Part shown: positions 1-10,500 of the stretch, one piece after another | How positions within the stretch are numbered: the stretch's first letter is position 1 | How the letters are laid out: every line of letters begins with the position of its first letter | The notes under the pieces: model-generated | Seen by the model: the letters and a program-made list of their open reading frames with translations, nothing else | Told to the model about the DNA's origin: nothing | Databases searched by the model: none | Source of the DNA: Magnetococcales bacterium | Lineage (GTDB): Bacteria; Pseudomonadota; Magnetococcia; Magnetococcales; UBA8363 | Assembly (NCBI GenBank): GCA_002753515.1 | Contig: PEAK01000009.1 | Span: forward strand, 28,561-92,560 | Length of the DNA: 64,000 nucleotides | Direction of reading: 5' to 3' | Program-made: the position numbers and the translations under genes

Positions 1-219
1 GTCTGAACCGACTATTTGCCCTTTTTGAAAAAAAATGACCGATCTATAGACAAGGACACTTGAATGCCCGCAATTAAAGAATTATTCTCATCTAACTTGG
101 ACCCCTAGATTCAGGGACCTGTCCAGCAGTACCCCGGAAACACTGAAGCTGCCTGCTGTTCCCTGTAAGGTTCAAACCAAGGATAGCGCGCATCGGAAAG
201 GAGTACCCTTACTCCAACA
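1..219. other. Left edge, no gene recognised
   Basis: I see no coding region or RNA gene here. A TTCTCAT half-site at about 84-90 resembles one arm of the palindrome at 261-281 and could be a second weak repressor contact, but it is too short to assert. Confidence 0.4.
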
Positions 220-248
220 TTGAAGTCGTACCCGACAGTGTTTATTCT
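220..248 (+). promoter_or_regulatory. Predicted sigma-70 promoter of the S24 repressor gene
   Basis: TTGAAG (220-225) and TATTCT (243-248) are separated by 17 bases, giving a start site near 255. It faces the repressor gene at 350 and lies just upstream of the palindrome at 261-281. The call rests on consensus match only. Confidence 0.5.
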
Positions 249-260
249 AAAATTCTTTAA

Positions 261-281
261 GTGAGAATGTTTTTTTCTCAC
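261..281. promoter_or_regulatory. Palindrome, probable operator of the adjacent repressor
   Basis: GTGAGAA (261-267) and TTCTCAC (275-281) form perfect 7-base arms around a 7-base T-rich spacer. The site sits just after the predicted transcription start, where a bound dimer would block its own gene, the usual arrangement for CI/LexA-type repressors. Binding is inferred. Confidence 0.5.
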
Positions 282-349
282 CGTCACACTGGCCCAGACA
301 AGCTGTTTGACCCAGTTGACCCAAACACAACAGGAGGCAACAATTTACC

Positions 350-1024
350 ATGACTAACACTCTGAGCGAACGAATTCAACAAGCCAGAAAGCATGCGGGA
401 CTCACGCAAAAGGAACTCGCCGATAAGGTGGGAATCAGCCAAACAGCCGTTCATAAACTGGAATGCGGACGCTCCCGCTCATCCCGCAGAACCGTCGCCA
501 TCGCTTTGACCTGTGGCGTCGATCCCATCTGGTTGGATAACGGTCGCGGTGAAATGGCGCTCCCGGGTGCCGCCCCCTATTCCGCTGAGTTCAACGGTGT
601 CCGGGAAGATGGGGAAACCTATCGTTCCTACCCGCTCATTGCCCGTATCCCCCTCATTTCCTGGGACGAAATGGACAAATATTGCGGTCGGGCCGCAGAA
701 GAATTCACGCCCGATGTTTCCTCCTGGGTTCCGGTTGCCCCTCGAGCCAGTGATCGCTCCTTTGCCCTGAAGGTTCCCGACGACTCCATGGAGCCCGAAT
801 TTTACGAGGGTGAAGTCATCATCATTGATCCGACCCGCAAAGGTTCACACAACCAATTCCTGGTCGCCCGTGAGGGAAGAAATCGCCCAACCTTCAAACA
901 GTTGATCCTTCATGGGAACCAGCAATATCTCAAACCCCTTAATTCCCGCTACCCGCTTATCGATGTCAAAAGCGAAATTCAAGTGTGCGGTGTGGTCGTC
1001 TGCAAATACAAAGATTATATGTAA
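350..1024 (+). CDS. XRE-family repressor with S24 (LexA/CI-like) peptidase domain
   Basis: A 224-residue phage-repressor-type regulator. Residues 5-65 form a Cro/CI helix-turn-helix (LTQKELADKVGISQTAVHKLE). Residues 95-220 match the S24 self-cleaving domain: the nucleophilic Ser is in DDSMEPEF and the general-base Lys in PTFKQL, so autoproteolysis should be possible. Family members repress prophage or stress genes until RecA-ssDNA induces cleavage. The ATG at 350 has AGGAGG at 332-337, a slightly long spacing of 12. No phage structural, integrase or excision genes lie nearby, so it is either an orphan prophage relic or a domesticated regulator. Its stop codon overlaps the first base of the 150-bp repeat at 1022. 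Confidence 0.88.
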   Translation: MTNTLSERIQQARKHAGLTQKELADKVGISQTAVHKLECGRSRSSRRTVAIALTCGVDPIWLDNGRGEMALPGAAPYSAEFNGVREDGETYRSYPLIARIPLISWDEMDKYCGRAAEEFTPDVSSWVPVAPRASDRSFALKVPDDSMEPEFYEGEVIIIDPTRKGSHNQFLVAREGRNRPTFKQLILHGNQQYLKPLNSRYPLIDVKSEIQVCGVVVCKYKDYM

Positions 1025-1171
1025 ACCGCAACCAACGCGGGATACGTAGTTTTCCTGCGTCATTCCCGCGAAAGCGGGAATCCAGAAAATCAGGGAAAGT
1101 AGGAAGGTTCTCTGGATCCCCGCTTTCGCGGGGATGACAATAACTGCACATTCCAAGATAGCTGCGGTTTA
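1022..1171. repeat. 150-bp palindromic MITE/REP-like element, copy 1
   Basis: The ends are TAAACCGCA and its exact reverse complement TGCGGTTTA. Inside are two smaller palindromes of the CCCGCGAAAGCGGG type (about 1063-1082 and 1115-1136), each flanked by a GGATCCAG-like box. The second copy at 52661-52810 is also 150 bp and reversed. TA at both tips would fit a TA-targeting (IS630/mariner-like) MITE, but no parent transposase is in the window. The element begins on the stop codon of the repressor gene and could act as its transcript end. Confidence 0.85.
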
Positions 1172-1306
1172 ACCAAACCCTCCAACACCCCTTCAAAAAA
1201 GACACCATCAAGTCGGAGAACCAGGACAACCTCACCCCCAGCGCCCGACCGACCGGGCATGGGGTAAGACCATCCTTAAGAAGCTTACAGACCCGCACCC
1301 CAATCG
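1172..1306. other. Intergenic DNA, nothing recognised
   Basis: I see no supported gene or site between the palindromic element and the hairpin at 1307. Both neighbouring genes end in this interval (convergent), so termination signals are expected, but no hairpin with a T-run is evident here. Confidence 0.4.
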
Positions 1307-1368
1307 TTGCGCACCCAAATGATCACGGGAATCCAAATCTGACCTGACTTGGATTCCCGTGTGCGCAA
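1307..1368. repeat. Two-tier inverted repeat between convergent genes
   Basis: Inner arms CACGGGAATCCAA (1324-1336) and TTGGATTCCCGTG (1349-1361) are perfect over 13 bases around a 12-base loop. Outer arms TTGCGCAC (1307-1314) and GTGCGCAA (1361-1368) are also perfect. It could fold into a long RNA hairpin for either strand. There is no T-run, so it is not a classic intrinsic terminator. A REP-type element or a convergent-gene stopper are the options. Confidence 0.6.
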
Positions 1369-1511
1369 GGGTGCTTAATCCCAAGATATCTTCAATAATA
1401 GGCAGTTTTACCGAATATCAAACTAAGCTGATCCACTCGCGATCAAAAAATACCACCTGACCTGACAGCCATCCCGGATCCATCCCGCCTGAACGTCACC
1501 AGCACCATTAC

Positions 1512-4500
1512 TTATGGTACCAGGGTGACGCCACCATTGCTGCTGCCGGTGATATTGAATTGAATAGTGGAAATCTTCCCCGGGAGATAATGGTCCAAAC
1601 GTATCCCGGTTGCCGCATTGGGAACATTGGAGGAATTACCGGTGACCGCTGACCAGATACCCTGGGCGACCATCCCACTGTAGGTGGAATCACCCGAGCT
1701 TCCCAATACCCCGGTCACGACATATTTGGGTACACCTCCCCCCTGGAAAAAGGTCAGATTGCCATCTGTCTTCAGGCTCGCCAAAATTCCATCATAGGAA
1801 GAGATCAACGTATCCAGATTGATGGAAGAAATTGAGATCCCGGAAAATGAAACATCTACCTTGGAGTTGGTTCCGTCAAAGGTGATCATGTTACCCGCGA
1901 TAGATGGTATCACCGTTACCAGGATATCGACGGTTGAATTACCAACGTAAGGGGCGGCATTGACCAATACACCTGCCAAAAGGGAATTCTTCACCGAACT
2001 GGGAAGCCGCGCCAACACGGTACCCAAAGCCTGAACACGCATTCCTACAAGAATCTTGGGGGTGTTTGTGACCGAAACATCCATTGTGTCGATAATATCC
2101 CCGACACTGGAGATACCCGCTGTGCTTCCAGTGAGTTGATGGTTCAATTTGGATAATATCATGGTTCTGATATTATCATTGATAAAGGTAATACTCTGGG
2201 GCGTGGCACCCGCCAAACTGGTCACGGCATTCCTGAAAAAGGTATTGGCATTGGCGGATAAAGCCGCCACTGCCGCTGCATTACCCACCGTGGTGTTCTT
2301 CGCCACCACAGTCACCTGGGAAATATACGATGCTGTGGTTTTAGGATCGGACTGGGGAGTGCTTTGAACAACCCCACCGCTTAAATAACTGGTACCGGCA
2401 TCCGTTACCGTATAAGTGATGGAGCGCACAGAAGCCGTGGGACTGGCGTTGCTGGCATTCTTATATTGCACCGCCCTCAAAGCCGCTTGATAAGCCGCAA
2501 TAGTACCATTACCCGTGATTGTCAAAGTTCCACCCGCATAGGAACTGGTTGCGCCGGTAATATAGGTGCTGGCCGCAGCAGGAAGACTCAGGACATCATC
2601 TGCAGCGGTATAATTACCACTGATGACGACAGAAGCACCGGAGATGGTATCGCTCTCACTATCCGTGAAAACAACTCCACTATCGATCGTAGTCGCCACA
2701 TTTTTATTTGGATCCAGACTCACATTATAAGTAGATGTGGCTGGCGTGGAAGTAAACACCGGTACATCATTGATGGGATAAACAGTCACCGTACTCTGCA
2801 TACTCGCCAGCGCCGTAGTCGAACTGCCGGATCCACCGGAATCGGTAACCACATATTGGACCAGGCGAGAACCGTAAGTTGGGTTGTCACTGGTATTTTG
2901 ATAGGTTACCGTTCGCAATACCGTTTGATAGGTTGCCTTGGTATCGGTCCCAGTAAGAGTCAACGTCCCCGTTCCGGCACTCCAGGTGGCCGTCACATTG
3001 CCCGAGACGGTCGCCGCCAAGGCGTCCTGTCCATTGATATAGGTAGCCGGGGTAATGGTAACCGTTGCGCCTGAAAGGGTACCATTGTCTGGATCCGTGA
3101 CGGTCGCAGTGGAACTGATCACCTTTTTGTGCTTCAGATTGGTAGTGCCTATAGGTTCCTGATCCTCAACATAACTGACGCTGGAAGCGGCGTTGGCCAC
3201 CGTGGGGGGATCATTGACCACAGTCACCGTCATCGAACTGGTTACCGCAGTACTGGTCGGATTGCCGCCATTCGTTGAACCCCCAACATCCGTAACCTGC
3301 CACGTCAAGGTCCGAGTCCCAGCACCCGGATCACGGCTGTTGTTGATATAGGTCACTGACCGCAGCGCCGTTTGATAATTGGCAAGGGTCGTCGTTCCAG
3401 TCAAAGTCAAAATATGAGTGGTAGTATCCCAGGTGGCAGAGATGCCGTTTTGTGTCGTCATTTGCAATGTATCAGCCGGGCCATCTCCGGAGGTCGTCGG
3501 AATCCCAGTCAGAGTGATAGTAGCCCCTTGAATATCATTAGACTCCGAATCGGTAATGGTGAGCTGGTTGCTGGGATCAATGGAGATCGCCGGCGTGATC
3601 ACTCCCGGTGTGGCATCTTCGGCATAGGTCACCGCTGCGGTGGGGGCCGTCACCACCGGGGGATCGTTCACCGGAACCACCGTTACCGTTGCAGTCACCA
3701 TGCTGCTGGTCGCAACCAAGGGAACGCCCGAATCCGTAAGGGTGAAACCAACCTTGCGAATCCCGCCGGTCGGGTTGTAGTTGATCAGACCCGTCACCGC
3801 ATCATAATTGGCATAGGTCACCGTTGCCAACGCCGCTTTGTACTTGGCCAATGTTGCCGTGCCGGTCATCGTCAAAATGCCGGTTGTCTTGTCATAGGTT
3901 CCCGTGATGCCATCGGCATTGGCATAACCCCCGGACACATTCGTCTGACCCGCAAACGCGAGACGATCCTCGGGATAAACCGTGACGCCATTGTTATCGG
4001 TAATCTTAACCGTTGCACCGGTTATGGTATCCCCTTCCGCATCGGTCGCAGCAATAGCACTGTCTATGATGGTCGCTGCCGCTTTTTCGATATAGGTAAT
4101 GGCACCTGTTGTCGTCAAGGCCGGGGGATCATTGACCGCCACCACGGTCAGACTGCTGGTCACGGAAATACTGGTGGGATTGCCGCCATTCGCAACACCG
4201 CCGTTATCCGTCATCGTCCAGGTCAAGGTCCGGGTTCCGGCTCCCGGATCGCGACTGTTATTGATATAGGTCACCGATCTGAGCGCCGTTTGATAGTTGG
4301 CTATGGAGGCCGTTCCCGTCAACGTCAACGTGTGCGTAACCGCACTCCAGGTTCCGGTAATGCCATTTTGACTGGTAAACTGCAGTGTGTCAGCCGGACC
4401 CACCCCATTGGTGGTCGGAATTCCCGACAGGACAATCGTTGCGCCCAATATCTGGTTCGATTCCGAATCCGTCACGGTGAACTGGCTATTGGGATCAATG

Positions 4501-7500
4501 CTCATAGCCGGCGTGATCACTCCCGGCGTGGCATCTTCGGTATAGGTCACCGTTGCGGTGGGTGCCGTCAAAACCGGGGGATCGTTGACCGGAACCACCG
4601 TCACCGTATCGGACACAGCCGTGCTGGTCATGGGTGCGGGCGGCGTACCCGTATCGGTAACCGTAAATTTAACCTTACGGAAACCACCTGTGACATTGTA
4701 GTTGATCAATCCAGTGGTGGCGTCATAGTTGGCATAGGTCACCGTGGCCAATGCCGCCTGATATTGGGCTACGGTTGCCGTCCCGGTCAAAGTCAACACC
4801 CCGGTCGTCTTGCTGTAGGTCCCGGTAATACCATCCGCATTGGAATAGGCCAGGGCAACATCGGTTTGTCCAGCAAAGGCAAGGCGGTCTTCCGGGTAGA
4901 TCGTCGTCCCATCGCTGCCGGTAATCGATACCGTCGCCGAAGCAATGGAATCCCCCTCGGCATCGCTTATCGTGATGGCTGCGTCAATGACAACCGGTGC
5001 AGCCTTTTCCAGATAAGTTACGGCTCCCGTGGACACAATCACCGGGGCATCGTTGACGGGTGTCACCTTGACCGTACTGGTCACAGCGACAGAACTGTCG
5101 GTTCCATCCGTGATCGTCGTCGCAAGAATACGATCCGTAGCCGTGGGGTTGGACCCATTATGATAAAATGTCACCGATTTAAGGGCAGCGAGATAGGCCG
5201 TTGTACTCGCTACCCCCGCCAGCGTCAATTTGCCTGCGGTTGCATCCCAGGTTCCGGTAATCTTGGTCGTATTGGTAAAGCCCAGGACATCGTAATCTTT
5301 CACATCTTTTTGATAGCCGCTGGTAATCGTCACCGTTGCCCCGGCCATGGTCACATTGTCGGGATCGGAGATGGTCAACGTCGTATCAAAAGGGGTCGCT
5401 GCATCTTTTTCAGTGTAATTTAACGTGCCACCCGCAGTCATGAGGGGGGGATTGTTGATTGGAACAACGGTTACGGTATAGATCACCGCTGTACTGGAAT
5501 CGGTTCCATCCGACACGGTGACCGTAATCTCTCGATCACCCGCCGCCGGATCATGACTGGAGGATGTATAAGTTACGGCACGCAGAGCCAGTTGATAATC
5601 TGCAACCGTAGTCATTCCCGTCAACGTCAATACACCCGTTGTCGCGTTCCAGTTTGTTTTAATTTTGGTGGTTCCGACAAAACTCAATAGATCTTTGCCT
5701 GGATCAAATCCGCTGGATAGGGCAATGGTAGCACTGGTCAGATTGGCATTATCGACATCGACAACCTGGACGGTTTTATCCAGCAAAATCGGTGTATTGG
5801 TACCCAACCCCTCGGTCTCAGTGAAAGTTGACGCCGCAGTCCCCTGGGTCACCACCGGGGGATGGTTCACGTGCGTCAGGGTAATGGTCAGGGACTTGGT
5901 GTCGGTCAAGGGGGTGTTCACAGCCCCGGAATTGCCCAGATCATCCACTTTCACCGTTAACGTGTCGGTACCGTAAAACAAGTAGTCCCCCAGATACGTC
6001 AAACCCGCCAACGCCGTATTCAGATCGGCCAGGGTACCTGAAAAAATCATCGCGGAAGAATTATTGCTGCCGGAATTAAAGGTGAGCCCCTTGGTAGTGC
6101 CCAAGGTCAATTTCCCATGATTCACCGTCAAGGTCACCTTTTCCGTACCCGTTCCAACATCAACATCAGCAATACTTAAACCCAGAATTTTCAACGCGGT
6201 TTCCTGCAAGCCGCTTTGATCCTCCGGCATGGTGAGTACTGGGGCATCATTGACAGCCGTCACAGTGATCACCGCCGTCGCTTTGTCCGGCCCCACCTTG
6301 TTGGCAGCGGCACCCGTCGCAGCAAACACATCAAAACCAAAGACAGTGCCATCCGCAGAATTCTGGTTCAGCTTCGGAGTAAACCGCAACCCGGTCGCCC
6401 CTTCATCGACGGTAATGAAATCTCCCTCCGCGATCATCGTTTTACCATCGGTTTTGAAGAGAGTACCGTTGGTAATATTGGCAATTTTAAAATGGGTCAC
6501 TTCGGCACCATCGACACTGTTGCGCCCTATCACCAATCCCGATGTGGTCTGAACATCCTCATTGGTGGTCGCAGGGGTCACAGTGGGTCGGTCGGCCACT
6601 GGATTGACCGTCACTTTAAAGCTTTTGGAAGTCGAACCAACCGTTTTACTGCCATCGGAAACCGTCAGCGTTATGGTGGCGGATCCAAACTGACTTGCAA
6701 CGGGTGCAATCGTTACTGTCCTGTTGGCATCTGTACCGGAAATCACCACATTGACAACAGGAATCAGAGTGGGATTGGATGAATCGGCCGTGACCGTCAG
6801 CGTATTGGCCGCAGTATCCAGATCCGCAACCTGAAAGGAGAGCGGACCCACTGTCGCATTTTCATTGACTGTGACATCAGCGATGGCGGTCAGGGTTGGC
6901 GCATGATTAATCGCAGTCAGCGTCATGGCGACGGTCGTTGCGGCGGGAACCGTTGTTCCGCTACCCACATTGCCCATATCGTTCAATTCGATCGCAAGCG
7001 AATCGGCCCCATAATACAGGGTGTCCCCGAGATAGTTCAGATTGGTCAATGCTTTGGTCAAGTTGGCAAGGGTATCCAACAACACCAGCGATTTACTGGA
7101 CTGACTGTGATCCGAAAAAACGGACAAGGTTCCATGTTGTACCGTCAACGTCAGTTGGATTTTTTCCGGGCTGATCAGGGTCAAATCGGGATCGCCGATC
7201 TGAATGCCGGTGATAGTGGCCTGGGTCTCTTCCAAAACGTTGAGAGTGGAGGGGGCGGTAATAAACGGTGGCCTGTTCATTTTCTTGAGGGAAATGGTCA
7301 CCTTGGCAGGTACGATGGCCACCGCCGGGGATGCATCGGGCCCGTCCTGGGCACTCACCGTCAATGTATACACCGGGAGGTTTAGATAATTCAGATTGGC
7401 GTTGGCGGCAACGGTAATCTGCCCCGTCGTTGCATCAATGGCAAACGCGTTGCCGGTATTACCACCCGTGATCGCGTAGGTTGGCGGATCCTTTTCAATG

Positions 7501-10500
7501 TCGGTCGTACTCACCGAGCCCACGACAGTCCCAACCTTCGCCGTCTCATCAACGGAGAAGTTATAGGTGGTGCTGACAAAAACAGGTGGGTAGTTGACAA
7601 ATTTTACCGTAATAACGGTCGAACCACTGACAGTCAAAGGATTTCCAGAACCTATGTTACCCATATCGTTGATTTCAACGCTTAAGGTATCACTACCGCT
7701 ATAATGCAGTTCCGGGGCATAGCTCAATTGAGACATAACCTTGTTCAAGGCGCTCATTTTACCTTGGAGCGTCACGCTTTTCGACCCGGATCCCCCCGCA
7801 ATGACCGTAGCACCGGTCAAATCACTCAACGTCAGCACCCCATGCAAAACCGCCAGTCTGGCCGTCATGTCCCCACCCGGGGTTTTGGACGTGATATCTG
7901 GATCCGCGATAACAATGCCCGTGATCTCCGCCTTGCCATCTTCCAACACACTCACCGGTGCGGGCATAACCACAGTGGGTGGCTCATTAACATTGTTGAT
8001 CTGTATGGTAACCACCGCGTTGCCATCGGCAAGCGTCAATGGCGGCGTATTATTATCGGTTACCGACACCTCCAGGGTATAGGTTGACAAGGTTTCAAAA
8101 TCGAGTTTGGCATCCTTGTTCACGGTGATCTGCCCCGTGGCGGCATCGATGGCAAACGTATTACCCACATTACCCTTGGCAATGGCATAGGTCAGTTTGG
8201 GGGCATGCGGGGCAGAAGCCTGTACGGCCCCAACGACTGTCACAGCGGGACTGTTTTCATCGACCGAGAAGGTCAGGTTGGTATTGGTCAGTACCGGGGG
8301 GAAATTGACCGGTTTGATAGCGATTGTAGCACTTCCAGATGCCGTTAACGACCCCCCGCTCCCCTGAAATCCCAGATCATCGACCGACACGCTCAGGGTA
8401 TCGGTGCCCCGATAATATTGATTGGGATTGTAAACGATTTTCCCCAGAACGTTGTTCAAGGAAACAACCGTCCCATTGATGGTCAAACTCTTGCTACCCG
8501 AAGCCCCAGCCGTTACCGTCACCCCCGCACTGTCGGTCAGATTCAGCACACCATTGTTGACTTCCAGCTTGACCGATTCCACCCCTTTGTCCCCACCCGT
8601 CAGCAAGCTGTCGGGATCGGCAACCACAACACCCGCAAGCGGCAATTGGCCATTCTCATTGACGCTGAAGGAACCAGGGACCGTAACGGTCGGCGGTTTG
8701 TTGATCTTGCTTAAATTGATGGTAATTGTAGCCGTAACATAGGTGATCTTTTGCGTAAAGGTATCGGCCACATTGTCGGTGACCGTCGCTGTCAAGGTGT
8801 ACGATGAGGCCTTGCCATAGTCCAACGCGGCAACCGTTGTAATGGTTCCAGTCGCCGAATCCACGGTGAATACATCACTGGGGGTCAGAGTATACGCCAG
8901 AACTTTGGAAGTGTCCGTCGTCGTTGCCACCAATTTCCCGACTATGGTTTGCGGTGGAACATCATCATTGACAGCAAATGTCTGCGCCGTCATGACTGGA
9001 GGGACATAAAAGGTGGCTGTCTTAAGAACCGGCCTGTTATTTGAATTCGTATTGGAAGAAGAGGCCGGCGTGCTTGCTGTGGGAGCCGGAGTCGCCGCAG
9101 CCGATTGAGACGCATTATTAAAAACTGAATTGGGATCGGAAGCAGCGGTTGGCGTTGTCTTCGCCCCGGTATCAACCGGTTTGGCGGAAGTATCCGATTT
9201 GGCAGAAGTATCCGGTTTGGCGGAAGTATCCGATTTGACGGAAGTATCCGATTTGGTGGAAGTATCCCCGGCAACCGCTGTATCACCTTTTCCGGTACCG
9301 CCAGTGGTTGCAGCCGTATCCTTGGAACCTCCCGCTGCATCGCTACCACCCGTCTTGGCACCGGTCTCAGTACCTACCGGCTTGGTTGTGTCACCCGGGG
9401 TTGGCGGCTTGCCACCACTCTCCGTCAAGGGTGCGGAGCCAGCCTTGACGGCATTTCCCAACTGCTTAGCCACGTCATAATCCTGAATACCAATGGCTTT
9501 GGCCTGGTCTTTGATCTCCTGCTTCACTTCCCTGGCTGTTTTTTCGAGGATCTCAGACAAACCTTTGCCTTCTTTCACCTCCTTTGACACTTCTTTGGAA
9601 AAATCTTCCACTTTGCTGGCGGTTTTTTCGAGGGCAGCCGCCGCAGCCGTGTCATCCACCTTGGCATTGGCAACAGCTTCCGGACTGACAGATTTACTCT
9701 CCAACGCCGCTTTCTTGTCGGTCAACTCGGCAAGCTTCTCCTTGTCTCCAGACGTTTCCGCCGCTTTCATCTCTTCCTTGATCTGGTCCAGCTGTTTCTC
9801 CGTCTCGATGGCCTTGACGATATCCTCCTTGGTTTTCTCCTGCAATTTTTCTTCAGCCGCCGCCACTAATTTGTCCAAGGCTTCCGGTGACCTATCCAAA
9901 ATCTTTTTGACCTCTTCAACACTGGAAGCCGCCCCTTTGGCCACCAAAGACTTGGCGAGATTGTCCGCCAAGGCTTGTTTCGCCGCCGCCGGAAGCCTTT
10001 GCACAGCAGTGCTGGCATAAGCATTTGCCAGCTTGGCCGGCGGAGCCGAAAAAACAACAGGCGGTGTTTTCTTGGAACCGCTTAACATCTGGTCTCTTTT
10101 GACCACCTCGGGTGCCTTGCTCAGATCAGCAGCCTCAGCATTGGCAATCAGGGCAGTCAAAAAAAGAATCTCGCCAGAGGAAGAACTGACCTTTTTGTCA
10201 ATTTCCTCCATCCACACCAGCACCTCGTCCCTGAGAGAAATGACCTCGATCCCCTGATCGTCACCCAAACCGTTCAGTTGAATAAACCCTTCCGTACCAC
10301 GAACCCCCATGGTCGCGACCGGGGTCACCATGTGAAATGGTTTGCTCTTGAGCTGGCCCAGGCGTCCCGAAGTGAATTTGGCCGATCCCTTGTTCAACTT
10401 CACCTCGCCCTTGTTGCCATCCTCTTCATTGACCGTATTATCCGGTCGCACCTTGAAGGCGTATTTCTGCACCAGGAATTCGCTGTCCTCACCCAGTGCA

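Noticed and set aside
350..1024. Left edge of a prophage
   Set aside because: Only the repressor is phage-like; the neighbours on the right are a repeat element and a chromosomal giant gene, and no integrase, attachment site or structural gene is seen.
1022..1171. Ordinary intrinsic terminator of the repressor gene
   Set aside because: The hairpins are part of a 150-bp element repeated elsewhere, and no T-run follows.
3372..5423. Long plus-strand frame (683 codons) within the giant FecR/cadherin gene
   Set aside because: It is antisense to an obvious repeat protein, is rich in Arg/His/Gly/Ile from mirrored codons and has no domain; a shadow of the Thr/Val/Gly-rich repeats.
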